NCBI GenBank assembly: GCA_036499395.1 | Contig: DASYDW010000124.1 | Span: 1-64,000 of the forward strand | Reading direction: 5' to 3' | From: Pirellulales bacterium | GTDB taxonomy: Bacteria; Planctomycetota; Planctomycetia; Pirellulales; JACPPG01 | Length of the DNA stretch: 64,000 nt | Shown here: piece by piece, positions 55,684 through 64,000 of the stretch | Layout of the letters: each line of letters opens with the position of its first letter | Numbering within the stretch: position 1 is the first letter of the stretch | Position numbers and translations under genes: made by a program | The notes under the pieces: model-generated | Seen by the model: only the letters and a program-made list of their open reading frames with translations | Database searches by the model: none | What the model was told of the DNA's origin: nothing

Positions 55684-57345
55684 ATGGACTACGCCCTGCC
55701 GGAATTAACCCGCCCCGCTCGCGTCAAGAAGAAGCAAGTGCTGATGGTGGCCAGCGGCGACCTGCGGCCAGCGGCCAATCGTAATTGCTGGGCATCGCAA
55801 CAAGAGATGGAGGAAAAGCTCGGACATGCCGTTGCCGCGGCCGGTTACGAGCTCGTGCGGGCGCATCCCTATCGACCTGAGGAGGGGCACGGTTTCATCA
55901 GTTCGCAGAAGGAAGGGATGACGGTCTTCGCCGGTATCGACCCGAAGGCGCCGCTGATCGTCGCCGAGGCCGTGTGGCAGTATTCGCATCATGTTCTGCA
56001 CGGACTGGTTTCGCATCGCGGGCCGATCTTGACCGTGGCCAATTGGTCGGGAACATGGCCGGGCCTGGTGGGGATGCTGAACCTGAACGGCTCGCTTACC
56101 AAGGCCGACGTCCCCTACTCGACGCTGTGGAGCGAAGACTTCACCGACGAGTTCTTCACGACAGGGCTTCGTCGTTGGCTGCGCAAAGGAACATTGCGAC
56201 ACCACACGGATCACGTCATCGATTGGAACGACGTGGATCCCCCCAAGGCCGAACGCAAGCTCGGCAAGGCGCTGGCCGAGCAACTGCTGCGCGACAAGGC
56301 GATTATGGGCGTATTCGACGAAGGGTGCATGGGCATGTTCAACGCCATCATCCCGGACGATCTGCTGCACGCCACCGGTGTCTACAAAGAGCGGCTCAGC
56401 CAGTCGGCACTGTATTACGAATCGACGCAAGTGCGCGACGACGAAGCCACGGCCGTGCGTCGCTGGATGGAAGAGCGCGGCATGAAGTTCGTTACGGGCA
56501 CAAATCCCGCCGAGGATTTGACGGACGAACAAATTCACCAGCAATGCAAAATGTACGTCGCCGCGGTGCGCATTGCCGATGACTTCGGTTGCCACACGAT
56601 TGGCATCCAATACCAACAAGGTTTGAAGGATCTGCTGCCGGCCAGTGATCTGGTCGAAGGAACTTTGAATAATGCCGAACGCCCCCCTGTGCATAGTCGC
56701 GATGGCGCGCGAGAGCTTTACGCCGGCGAACCGCTGCCGCACTTCAACGAAGTCGACGAATGCGCGGGGCTCGATGCCCTGATGACGTTCCGCGTGCATC
56801 GCGCCATGGGACAGCCGGTCGAAAACACGCTGCACGATATTCGCTGGGGAGATATCGATCGATCGGGTGGAGTGTCCGATTATGTGTGGGTATTTCTGAT
56901 CAGCGGTGCGGCGCCGCCGGCACATTTCGTGGGAGGTTGGAGCGGCGCGTCGAGCGAGCGGCAACCGAAAATGTACTTCGGACTCGGCGGTGGTACGCTC
57001 AAAGGGGTTTCGCGCCCCGGCGAAATCGTCTGGTCTCGCGTCTACGTAGCGCGGGGACGCTTGAAGATGGATCTGGGGCGAGCGCGCGTCGTCGAGCTCT
57101 CGGCGGAAGAAACCGAGCGCCGCTGGCAGGCCACGACACCGCAGTGGCCGATCATGCACGCCGTGACGTACGGGGTGTCGCGCGACCAGATGATGGCGCG
57201 GCACAAAAGCAACCATATCCATGTCGTCTATGCCAACAGTGCCGATGAGGCCGATCGGGCCTTGTGGGCCAAGGCCTCGATGGCTGCGGAACTGGGGTTG
57301 GATGTTGCCCTGTGCGGGACGCGCGCCGGCCGAGAATCTTGGTAA
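55684..57345 (+). CDS. L-fucose/L-arabinose isomerase family protein
   Basis: 553 residues of the fucose/arabinose isomerase fold as far as I can judge: [60 protein letters not shown] and [20 protein letters not shown] fit the long-known FucI-like layout with acid residues for a metal. In the last part, [18 protein letters not shown], the histidines match the usual C-terminal metal site. Substrate cannot be stated. A complete antisense frame of about the same length is a codon-bias effect. No sugar kinase is adjacent. Confidence 0.72.
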   Translation: MDYALPELTRPARVKKKQVLMVASGDLRPAANRNCWASQQEMEEKLGHAVAAAGYELVRAHPYRPEEGHGFISSQKEGMTVFAGIDPKAPLIVAEAVWQYSHHVLHGLVSHRGPILTVANWSGTWPGLVGMLNLNGSLTKADVPYSTLWSEDFTDEFFTTGLRRWLRKGTLRHHTDHVIDWNDVDPPKAERKLGKALAEQLLRDKAIMGVFDEGCMGMFNAIIPDDLLHATGVYKERLSQSALYYESTQVRDDEATAVRRWMEERGMKFVTGTNPAEDLTDEQIHQQCKMYVAAVRIADDFGCHTIGIQYQQGLKDLLPASDLVEGTLNNAERPPVHSRDGARELYAGEPLPHFNEVDECAGLDALMTFRVHRAMGQPVENTLHDIRWGDIDRSGGVSDYVWVFLISGAAPPAHFVGGWSGASSERQPKMYFGLGGGTLKGVSRPGEIVWSRVYVARGRLKMDLGRARVVELSAEETERRWQATTPQWPIMHAVTYGVSRDQMMARHKSNHIHVVYANSADEADRALWAKASMAAELGLDVALCGTRAGRESW

Positions 57346-57441
57346 GCGGCCCGGCCCGTAGTCCACGCGTTGACACCCTCGGCGATGCTGCCGAGAATCG
57401 CAGGTAGCAATTTCTCCTGATCGCGTTTGAAGGAATCTCTG

Positions 57442-58197
57442 ATGTTCGTCCGCATTTCCGCTTCGCTCGCGCGACCGATTTTGATCTCGGCCAGCGTCCT
57501 ATTTCTGTCGGGCTGTGGAACGAGCGCTTACGAAGAACGTGTCGACAAAGGGATGGCTACGCTGCGCACCGCGCAACAGTATTTGGGGATTTCCCCCGAC
57601 GCAGTCGAAATTCCCGGCAGTGGCTTCATGATCAGGTTGCCGAAGTTCATCGACGGAGCCTCGAAGGCGTACAACGAGCAATCGGCCGAGCCGAACGGAC
57701 AAGGGGTCGTCAATCCCGAGCGGCTCAATCCGCCGTTTTTAAAGATCCCCGGCCTACGGGTTTGCTACGAGGCGTTCGGTTTCGACGCCCAGACCAACGA
57801 ATCACTCGGCGTTTACTGCTATCAGGCTGTGCTGCCCGCGGCAGACGCCGTCGTGGAAGGAAAACCTATCGAGGAATGGATCCAAGCGCAGTTAGCGAAA
57901 ACCTTTGGTGACTCGGCGCAGTGGACCGACGTCAAACTGCCGACGCAGGCCGGGCCACAAGTCGATTGGCGGCAGATCAACGTCAAGGGAATGCAAAACT
58001 TCTTCACGCAGTCCGGAGCGGTGAAGCCTTCGCCCGGCGTGTTTGAGCTGTACACGAAGGAGATGGATGGCAACCGGCTGCTGATCGGTTGGCGCTATCC
58101 GCAGAAAATCAATCACGCCGCCGCCGATAATTCGCGGCTCTCGGTCGGCAGCATCACCGCGGCGGCACCGGTCAATCCGGCCCCCGCGGCAAACTGA
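57442..58197 (+). CDS. Lipoprotein of unknown function
   Basis: 251 residues from the ATG at 57442, which has AAGGA eight bases upstream. The signal peptide ends with LFLSGC, a lipobox, so the protein is anchored through a cysteine. The mature part begins with EERVDKGMATLRTAQQYLGI and contains NPPFLKIPGLRVCYEAFGFD, then VDWRQINVKGMQNFFTQSGA. No named domain. It should sit in the periplasm at a membrane. It is not clearly in an operon with the fucose-isomerase-like gene 97 bases upstream. Confidence 0.7.
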   Translation: MFVRISASLARPILISASVLFLSGCGTSAYEERVDKGMATLRTAQQYLGISPDAVEIPGSGFMIRLPKFIDGASKAYNEQSAEPNGQGVVNPERLNPPFLKIPGLRVCYEAFGFDAQTNESLGVYCYQAVLPAADAVVEGKPIEEWIQAQLAKTFGDSAQWTDVKLPTQAGPQVDWRQINVKGMQNFFTQSGAVKPSPGVFELYTKEMDGNRLLIGWRYPQKINHAAADNSRLSVGSITAAAPVNPAPAAN

Positions 58198-58224
58198 GCA
58201 CTCGCTCGTTTTTCTACGAAGCGA

Positions 58225-58689
58225 TCATTTCTTGCCGAGTGCGCGCTGCTGGCGAAAAAAATCACTCAGCAGGGCGCTAGCTTCCTCGGCCAGCACGCCG
58301 CGTACGCTTTGGGTACGGTGATTCAGCCGAGCGTCGTTCAAGAGTTGAAACAGCGTATCGACCGCGCCCGCCTTCGGATCGGCGGCGCCGTAAATCACCC
58401 ACGGCAGGCGGGCTTGGACGATCGCACCGGCGCACATTGGACACGGCTCGAGCGTCACGTACAGCAAACAATCATGCAGGCGCCAGCTTCCCACGGCCGC
58501 CGAGGCTTGCGTGATGGCAATCATCTCGGCATGAGCCGTCGGATCCTGCAATTGCTCGCGCTGATTGTGCGCGGCCGCGATCACGCGCCCTTCATGCACG
58601 ATTACTGCCCCGACGGGGACCTCGTCCTGCTCGGCGGCCAGGCGCGCCTGCGCGAGCGCCTGCCGCATAAATGTCTCGTGCATCGTCAC
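58225..58689 (-). CDS. tadA: tRNA-specific adenosine deaminase TadA
   Basis: 154 residues. HAEM (zinc histidine and catalytic glutamate) and PCPMCAGAI (two zinc cysteines) near residues 53 and 82, with [20 protein letters not shown] as the usual extension. TadA deaminates the wobble adenosine of tRNA-Arg to inosine. The GTG at 58689 overlaps the stop of the gene upstream (GTGA), so translation is coupled; the ATG at 58683 is an alternative. C-terminus slightly extended ([14 protein letters not shown]). Confidence 0.93.
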   Translation of the reverse strand: MTMHETFMRQALAQARLAAEQDEVPVGAVIVHEGRVIAAAHNQREQLQDPTAHAEMIAITQASAAVGSWRLHDCLLYVTLEPCPMCAGAIVQARLPWVIYGAADPKAGAVDTLFQLLNDARLNHRTQSVRGVLAEEASALLSDFFRQQRALGKK

Positions 58690-60848
58690 TTGCCCCGATC
58701 CGGGTGCCGGAACTGCTTGCCATCGAGGTCAGTGACGCCCGAGTTTCCAAAGCGCACCTCGAGCCCGTCGGGCTGTCCGCCATTGCCACGCAGCTCGAAC
58801 TGGTGAAAGCCCGCCTGCAGCGCCAGTGGGAGATAGTTCCACAGCGGCTCTTTCTGTTTCGCATCATAAACCGATTGGCCATCGATTTTCAGCGTCAAGG
58901 ATCCGACGTGTTTGAGTTCGAATTGATAGACGCCGGTCGTCGGGACGTCGAAAATCGCCGCCAGAACGAACGACTCGTCGGACTTGACCTTCGTATCCTC
59001 CAGCCACGCGCGCTCGTTCGTTGCCGGCACAGGCAGTAGCGGACCCGACTCGGCTTTGAATTGCAGACCATTGGCCAGCTTTGAACCAGGACGAAGTTTG
59101 CGCGGCGGCAACGGCGCCGAGGGCTCGATCGACAGCGTAATCGGCGCCGACAATACAGCATCCTTCGGATCTTCGCTGAATTGCGCCCGAGCGTAAATCG
59201 ATACTGGTCCCAGCCCCAAATCCTCGGGTTTCACTTCGATCTCGCCGTGATCGGCCGTTAATGTTCCCAGCGAACGCATGCTGTCGAAAAACGTGATCTT
59301 TGTCGCGTCCGGAGCCTTGGCCGTGAGCTTAAAGGGCTCCTTCCAATTCGCACGGTCTGTTGCCGAGCACGTTAGCTCGATCTTGTGATCGTGGTTCGCG
59401 ATCGTAACGGGCAGGATGACACGCCCCTGCGTCTCGATCGATGATCCCTCGATACCTACGACGCGCAGCTCGGCCGCGCCGTCCGGAAGCTGCGTGCTGT
59501 CGAATTCCAGCGTGCCGGACGCGGCGCAGTGGGTGATTTGTACGCCGTTGATGAACAGCTCGAATCGATCAAGCGGCTTGTCGTCGACCTCGCCCGCCGG
59601 CCGCAAAATGACAGTGCCCTTCAGCTTTGCTCCGGCGCGGACCCCCTCGACCGTGACCTTGGGAATATTGGCCCACGGGCGGCAGAGCGGATCCCCCACC
59701 ACGATCAACTGGTACGGCGAGGCAACTCCCTGGTAAAACGCTTCGGCCAACGTGCAACCGCGAGCGTAATGGACCTGGGTGTAGGCTTCGGGGAATTTCA
59801 GATAGATCGCATAAGGCTCGAACACCGCCCCGCTCGAACCGGCGGCTCCTGCCCGCAAGAAATCGGTTAACCGCTGCTGACCATCGTTGTAGTCGAACTT
59901 GCCACCCCAACTGGTCAGATTCTCGCAGATGGCGCCAGGCAGGATTTCGCTATGCGAGCCTTTCCAGTCGAAGTTGCGCTTGCCGGTTAGCAATCCTGCC
60001 ACGTCCTTCTTTCCCATCGGCAGGATGCCACTGACTACCTCGGCGCGGACGCCCAGCTCTTTTAACGCCGCGATCGCGGCCTTGAATTGAGGCTCGCGAA
60101 TGCCTGACCGGTCCTTGTCCCCGGTCCGGCAGAAATAGATCGTTCCGGGCGGCTTGGTGCCGTCCGCGGCGGCGCTGCGCTTGAGGTTGGCGATGACCTC
60201 TTCGGGGCTCATGCCGTTGTTGCTGGTGACCCCGAGCATCGTGCTTAGCACGTAAGAAACGCCGCCCCCTTCGACCAGCTTGCCCGCCTCGTCGAAGCCA
60301 TACCAGCCGCGAAAACCCTGCGAGGGATTGCCGGCATGCTCCTTGTCCGCGCGGCGTAGATAGTGGTTGCTGTTCTGCGCGACGAAGCGAAAGTCATTGC
60401 CCATCACCGCCTGCGCGAAGAATGTCAGCGACGTTAACGAGCCGACCGGCGCGAATTGCGCCGGAGGTTGCTGCTTTCCCAGCATCGTCTTGAAATCAAT
60501 CGACCAGGGAAAATCACTGGAATAGACCACATAGTCGATCTGTGGCGCGATGCCACGTTGGCTGATAGCGCCCAGAATTGGCAGCAACAACTTGTCGCGA
60601 AAGACGCCGACGTCGACTTTATCCGTCGAGTAGGGCCAATCGAGATAGAGAACGTTGATCGCCGGTATGTTGCGGAGCGCGACAAAATGATGGGCAATGG
60701 CCAGCGATGCCCAACTGCGCTGATTGGCGACGACGAAAACGTTCTCCGGGCCGCCGCCGGCTCGCGCTGGAGCCACGCTCCCGAATTGCGCGGCAAGCAT
60801 GCCACAGGCCAAGACCGTAAGCAGACGAAACCGTGCGCAGAAATTCAC
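58686..60848 (-). CDS. Secreted TIGR03790-family protein with C-terminal PA14-like domain
   Basis: 720 residues from a GTG, with signal peptide ending near residue 30 ([12 protein letters not shown]). Residues 33-400 match TIGR03790: [20 protein letters not shown], then [41 protein letters not shown] and [20 protein letters not shown]. By family this occurs in exosortase-bearing genomes and looks like a gingipain-like peptidase relative. An Ig-like part and a PA14-like domain ([20 protein letters not shown], then [12 protein letters not shown]) follow. It is co-transcribed with tadA. The catalytic residues are not obvious to me. Confidence 0.78.
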   Translation of the reverse strand: MNFCARFRLLTVLACGMLAAQFGSVAPARAGGGPENVFVVANQRSWASLAIAHHFVALRNIPAINVLYLDWPYSTDKVDVGVFRDKLLLPILGAISQRGIAPQIDYVVYSSDFPWSIDFKTMLGKQQPPAQFAPVGSLTSLTFFAQAVMGNDFRFVAQNSNHYLRRADKEHAGNPSQGFRGWYGFDEAGKLVEGGGVSYVLSTMLGVTSNNGMSPEEVIANLKRSAAADGTKPPGTIYFCRTGDKDRSGIREPQFKAAIAALKELGVRAEVVSGILPMGKKDVAGLLTGKRNFDWKGSHSEILPGAICENLTSWGGKFDYNDGQQRLTDFLRAGAAGSSGAVFEPYAIYLKFPEAYTQVHYARGCTLAEAFYQGVASPYQLIVVGDPLCRPWANIPKVTVEGVRAGAKLKGTVILRPAGEVDDKPLDRFELFINGVQITHCAASGTLEFDSTQLPDGAAELRVVGIEGSSIETQGRVILPVTIANHDHKIELTCSATDRANWKEPFKLTAKAPDATKITFFDSMRSLGTLTADHGEIEVKPEDLGLGPVSIYARAQFSEDPKDAVLSAPITLSIEPSAPLPPRKLRPGSKLANGLQFKAESGPLLPVPATNERAWLEDTKVKSDESFVLAAIFDVPTTGVYQFELKHVGSLTLKIDGQSVYDAKQKEPLWNYLPLALQAGFHQFELRGNGGQPDGLEVRFGNSGVTDLDGKQFRHPDRGK

Positions 60849-61093
60849 GAGCTGGCGTCCTGGTAGAAGGCCGTCCGGGAAGAGGAATCGACGCGTCGCA
60901 GCCGCCGAGCAAGTGCCACCTCAACGGGGCAGCAGCGCTTTCGCGCCGTGCGATCGGCTCGCCGACCAGGCGTTCAATCTATCACGCCAGATGCTGCGCA
61001 GCGATAAGACGGATCGTAAACGCGGGCGTCGCGATAACCAACATGGCGCGCCGCGGCTGAACCACGGCGCGCCTGGACATATGGCGCGAGGCT

Positions 61094-61414
61094 TTACCAG
61101 CCGTAGAATCCGGCGCCGCCAACGTACGGGCCCACTGGTCCACCGTAGTACGAGTAACCCGGATAACCGTAGTAGTACCCGCCGGGATATCCATAGCCAT
61201 AACCGTAGCCGAATCCAACCGCAGGACGCGGCGGATAATAGGCGCGGTACGGAGCGTAATACGGGCGCGGGGCGTAGTAAGCACGGTAGTACGGCCGATA
61301 GCCGTAGCCGTAATAGCCGCCGCCGTAGTAGCCGTAAGGCCGCGCGGACGCGGTACCACTCGCGCACACGAACAGACCAAGCACCAGTAGCAGAATTGCT
61401 GCGAATCGCTTCAT
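61094..61414 (-). CDS. Gly/Tyr-rich small secreted protein
   Basis: 106 residues from the ATG at 61414 behind an AAGGAG site. Signal peptide KRFAAILLLVLGLFVCASGT, ending near residue 24. The mature part is only Tyr, Gly, Pro and Arg in YGYGYRPYYRAYYAPRPYYA-type repeats, then GYGYGYPGGYYYGYPGYSYY. No domain. Resembles tyrosine/glycine-rich surface or adhesive-type proteins; function unknown. A promoter-like pair sits about 60-90 bases upstream. Confidence 0.75.
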   Translation of the reverse strand: MKRFAAILLLVLGLFVCASGTASARPYGYYGGGYYGYGYRPYYRAYYAPRPYYAPYRAYYPPRPAVGFGYGYGYGYPGGYYYGYPGYSYYGGPVGPYVGGAGFYGW

Positions 61415-61473
61415 CACTGACTCCTTATTCTCGACGGCCCTAACCACGTATTCCTCGGCCGAAAACCACCACT

Positions 61474-61501
61474 ATTGTTGCTTTTACGTCGCGGAAGACA
61501 A
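61474..61501 (-). promoter_or_regulatory. Possible promoter of the Gly/Tyr-rich protein
   Basis: On the minus strand TTGTCT (61501-61496), a 16-base spacer and AACAAT (61479-61474). Matches to consensus are partial, but position and orientation suit the gene at 61414. Confidence 0.3.
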
Positions 61502-61550
61502 GCGTTTATTCCTTGCCTTGCCGTCAGCAAACTGGCCTCTCCGCGCGCGG

Positions 61551-62351
61551 TTACTGCTTGATCTGACGGACTTTATAGTTCCCCCGGCTTTCGTCGTATT
61601 CCAGCTCGATCAGCCCCTTAGCTTTGATGTCCTCGAGCAGGTCCGAAAAGCTGCCATAGCCGTAGTACCCTTCGCTGAAGCCTGGATAAACGCGACGAAT
61701 CGTCTGCTTCAAGAGCGAGCCCCACAGCGGATCGTAATCCTGCTCGACCGATTGCAGCACCGCCAACACTCGGTCGACGGCCTCCTGCTTCTTGTCTTCC
61801 TCAGGCTTCCCTTTACGCGGCACGGCCTTGGCACGACGCGCAACGCGGATCAAATCGTCGTAGTAGATGAACTCATCGCAATTCGCGATCAGCAAGTCCG
61901 AGGTCGAGCTTTTCACGCCGCAACCGATCACGCGCTTGTTGTTCTCTTTCAACTTCGAGACTAGCGGCGAGAAATCGCTGTCGCCTGACAGGAGCGCGAA
62001 AATATCGATATGGTCTTTCGAGTAGCACAGGTCCAGAGCGTCGACCACCATGCGGATGTCGGCGCTGTTTTTGCCCGTCATGCGCCGTTGCGGGATGTCG
62101 ATCAATTCGACCCCTTGACCGTGAAATTCCTGGACGGCGTCCTTGTAATGGCTCCAATCGCAATAGGCGCGCTTATAAACGATGCGGCCTTTTTCCAACA
62201 GCCGCTTCAAGACCATTTGGATCTGAAACGTGCCGACCCCCATGTCGCGAACGCCAATGGCCAGATTTTCGAAATCGACGAAGACGGCAATTAATGGTTC
62301 GTCGGACATGCGCGCCTGTAGACTTGGGTGTGAATGAATGGCTTTCGGCAT
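61551..62351 (-). CDS. NYN-domain protein with C-terminal OST-HTH/LOTUS domain
   Basis: 266 residues from the ATG at 62351, with AAGGAG nine bases upstream. NYN (PIN-like nuclease) core: LIAVFVDFENLAIGVRDMGV near residue 20, GKNSADIRMVVDALDLCYSK, and FALLSGDSDFSPLVSKLKEN, giving the acidic triad. The last 70 residues are an OST-HTH/LOTUS domain: WGSLLKQTIRRVYPGFSEGY and FSDLLEDIKAKGLIELEYDE. A family with proposed RNase or RNA-binding roles, LabA-like. A Lys/Glu-rich linker joins the parts. It is followed by the ligase gene upstream on the same strand, with no shared motif. Confidence 0.88.
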   Translation of the reverse strand: MPKAIHSHPSLQARMSDEPLIAVFVDFENLAIGVRDMGVGTFQIQMVLKRLLEKGRIVYKRAYCDWSHYKDAVQEFHGQGVELIDIPQRRMTGKNSADIRMVVDALDLCYSKDHIDIFALLSGDSDFSPLVSKLKENNKRVIGCGVKSSTSDLLIANCDEFIYYDDLIRVARRAKAVPRKGKPEEDKKQEAVDRVLAVLQSVEQDYDPLWGSLLKQTIRRVYPGFSEGYYGYGSFSDLLEDIKAKGLIELEYDESRGNYKVRQIKQ

Positions 62352-62445
62352 GCGACGAGTCTCCTTCGTGCTCGCCTGGCACGCGTTGCTGCCCAGGATT
62401 GTCACCAAGGCCGCAGCGAAAAACAACCTCAAGTACGGCGGGATG

Positions 62446-63489
62446 TTATCGCGATCCACCGCGGTGCCGCGCGGCGACTGATTTCTGTACGACCTTCTTC
62501 GCGCGTCTGAGTGTGGCCGTTTTTGCACCTTCAGCCAATCCTCCGGGCACTGGCGCATCGCGCACCACGGCCGTGGAGGGCAGATCTTCGCGCAGTCCTT
62601 GAAACGACGGATGCCTCAGAACGTGATCCCGTGTCCAATTGGTGAACTGCACCTGACAAACCAGCTTCGGCTTGGTCCAGTGGACCCCGCGGCCGGCCTG
62701 ACGTGCGGTCAGATTGGCAAACGTCGGCTCGTGGGTTTCAAGCTTGTCGAACGTGCGCCGCAGGTCGACAAGCTTCTCTGTCGAAAAGCCGGTTCCCACA
62801 CGCCCGGCATAGAGCAAATGCCCCGGCCGGTCGTAGTAACCGATCAGAATGGCGCCAAAGCCCTGGCGAGTGCCGGTCGGATCAGTGAATCCGCCGATGA
62901 CGAATTCTTCGTGCTGAATGCATTTGGCTTTGACCCAGTCGCCGCCGCGGCCGGCCAGGTACGGCCGATCGCGCCGTTTGGAGATGATCCCCTCCAGGCC
63001 ATGCCCGCAACACTGGCGCAAGAATTCCGGCCCGTCCCCTTCGATATGGTCGCAGTAATGAATGCGCGAGGTCGCCGTCTGCCGGGCTAAGACCGATGCC
63101 AAGATCTTTTTGCGATCTTCGAGGATTACGCCGCGCAGATCGTACCCGTCGAGATAGAGAATATCGAACACGTAGTAGAACATGCGGTCATAGGCCTTCT
63201 CGGAGAGCGCGGATTGCAGGGCCTGAAAGCTGCTGACGCCGTTCGGTTCGAGCACCACGGCCTCGCCATCGAGAATGACGGACTTGACCGGAAGCTTCGC
63301 CGCGGCCTGGGCAATGGAGGGGAACCGGGCCGTCCAATCCAATTGTCGCCGCGTCATGAGACGTGCTTTTCCGCTTGTCACGTGGCACAGCAGACGATAG
63401 CCGTCGAACTTGATTTCGTGCAGCCAATCCGCGGTGTGGGGTGCTTCGCTGACAAGCAGCGCCAGCTCGGGCTCGACGGCGGCTGGCAT
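62446..63489 (-). CDS. ATP-dependent DNA ligase, LigD ligase domain only
   Basis: About 347 residues from the ATG at 63489; the frame stays open to 63651, overlapping the next gene. The start is uncertain, since no ribosome binding site is seen. Nucleotidyltransferase motif I is HEIKFDGYR with the catalytic lysine, followed by ILDGEAVVLEPNG (motif III) and EGIISKRRDRPYLAGRGGDWVKAK (motifs IV-V). The OB domain ends at PSFQGLREDLPS. The LigD polymerase and phosphoesterase domains are absent, so it is a stand-alone LigC/LigD-type ligase for double-strand break or base-excision repair. A Lys/Arg tail ends it. Confidence 0.85.
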   Translation of the reverse strand: MPAAVEPELALLVSEAPHTADWLHEIKFDGYRLLCHVTSGKARLMTRRQLDWTARFPSIAQAAAKLPVKSVILDGEAVVLEPNGVSSFQALQSALSEKAYDRMFYYVFDILYLDGYDLRGVILEDRKKILASVLARQTATSRIHYCDHIEGDGPEFLRQCCGHGLEGIISKRRDRPYLAGRGGDWVKAKCIQHEEFVIGGFTDPTGTRQGFGAILIGYYDRPGHLLYAGRVGTGFSTEKLVDLRRTFDKLETHEPTFANLTARQAGRGVHWTKPKLVCQVQFTNWTRDHVLRHPSFQGLREDLPSTAVVRDAPVPGGLAEGAKTATLRRAKKVVQKSVAARHRGGSR

Positions 63490-63595
63490 TTTTATACGCC
63501 GTGCGCCTGGAAGGGCTGGAAGACTGTTTGTCGCGCGGCGCGGCCACTGTGCCCGCGGTCCTAGCACGGTCGCAGCACGCCTGGGCTTTCGCGTC

Positions 63596-64000
63596 TTATG
63601 GTCGTTGTCGCCGAGGTTTTTCAATGACTCGATCCACGCTGGTGATCGCACCTTGGAATAAGCTCATGTGTCCATGGTTGTCTTTATCGAAGCGCCCCTC
63701 AAGGAGCACATATTTACTGTCGAATTGTTGCGCGGCCTGCTTGGGAATGGCCTGCTCGTCAAAGTCAACCCAGAACGAGTTCGCCGTGAGGCTATGTTCC
63801 GCATCCTCGCGTGACAGGTAGATCGCAGTCCCTTCGAATTGCACTTCGAGATACCCTTCGACGCGGACCTTCACGCCGTGAAAACGAGAGGGATTCGCCA
63901 GAAGACGTACCATGGAATTGTCAAATTCCTCGTTCGGGTATTGTTGAATGTCGGCCGTGTTATCCAGAGTCACCGGAGCGGCGGGCTTGGCGCCGCAGCC
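63596..64000 (-). CDS. Lipoprotein of unknown function, cut by window edge
   Basis: At least 134 codons; the start lies outside the window. A GTG at 63973 might be taken for the start, but the frame continues upstream as GCGAKPAAP, a lipobox-like cysteine followed by a linker, so the true gene begins beyond 64000. The mature part is FDNSMVRLLANPSRFHGVKV, VEGYLEVQFEGTAIYLSRED and FWVDFDEQAIPKQAAQQFDS. It looks like a small OB- or beta-sandwich domain, but I do not recognise a family. The 3' end lies close to the ligase gene. Confidence 0.7.
   Translation of the reverse strand, partial: GCGAKPAAPVTLDNTADIQQYPNEEFDNSMVRLLANPSRFHGVKVRVEGYLEVQFEGTAIYLSREDAEHSLTANSFWVDFDEQAIPKQAAQQFDSKYVLLEGRFDKDNHGHMSLFQGAITSVDRVIEKPRRQRP

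Noticed and set aside
55705-57366. Antisense open frame of about 550 codons opposite the fucose-isomerase-like gene
   Set aside because: The plus-strand frame has recognisable motifs, while the minus-strand one is low in meaning and follows from codon bias.

Overview
This 64 kb window is GC-rich and densely coded, and its protein families point to a planctomycete, most likely of the Pirellulales group. The markers are a large secreted protein with Planctomycete Cytochrome C, DUF1549 and DUF1553 domains, a TIGR03009 protein, a TIGR03790 protein, a membrane-anchored Ser/Thr kinase, an ECF sigma factor followed by a small membrane protein, a sigma-54 activator, and several large secreted repeat proteins. 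No rRNA, tRNA, CRISPR array, transposase or prophage gene was recognised, so this looks like an ordinary stretch of chromosome. The lineage is inferred from gene content only.

Layout. 0-2.3 kb: an orphan LutA-type Fe-S protein and an unknown protein, flanked by short palindromes and degenerate repeats. 2.4-6.5 kb: arginine decarboxylase SpeA, a HAD phosphatase and a secreted TIGR03009 protein. 6.6-11.6 kb: an operon of long NfeD, short NfeD, flotillin FloA and a small membrane protein, behind a near-consensus promoter. 11.7-17.9 kb: a beta-hydroxyacid dehydrogenase, a response regulator, an overlooked 29-residue basic protein, a penicillin acylase relative, a site-2 protease and an unknown gene. 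18-24.5 kb: an EamA transporter with a MarR regulator, an unknown gene divergent from an S1-repeat RNA-binding protein, the ECF sigma locus and a mechanosensitive channel closed by a clear terminator. 24.7-33.3 kb: a YCF48/PIG-L-like/CBM9 fusion, a divergent RNase HII relative, SixA, a di-heme cytochrome c peroxidase and the SufU-SufS pair. 33.3-39.7 kb, all minus strand: a zinc-ribbon membrane protein, leuC-leuD with an SDR gene, the kinase and a methyltransferase. 40-46.4 kb: a secreted protein, FabH-like and FabI enzymes facing each other, a GAF sigma-54 activator and a PQQ-type beta-propeller. 46.5-57.4 kb: the cytochrome/DUF1553 protein, a mitochondrial-type dienoyl-CoA reductase, a vWA-TPR-TPR operon and a fucose-isomerase-like protein. 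57.4-64 kb: a lipoprotein, TadA coupled to the TIGR03790 protein, a Gly/Tyr-rich secreted protein, a NYN/OST-HTH protein, a stand-alone LigD-type ligase domain, and a lipoprotein cut by the window edge.

How the genes work together. Core metabolism is represented by leucine synthesis (LeuCD), fatty acid synthesis and oxidation (FabH, FabI, dienoyl-CoA reductase), Fe-S assembly (SufU, SufS) and polyamine synthesis (SpeA). The rest is mostly envelope and regulatory machinery: membrane microdomains (NfeD/FloA), one-, two- and multi-domain regulators, and exported repeat proteins. The items most worth following are the 29-residue bS22/AURKAIP1-like protein, the RNase HII relative with an altered fourth acidic residue, the fusion carrying a degenerate PIG-L-like domain, the NfeD with two ClpP-like domains of which one seems to lack its serine, the vWA-TPR-TPR operon, and the sigma-54 activator with GAYTDA in place of GAFTGA. 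No single gene cluster here is clearly a new defence or biosynthetic system.
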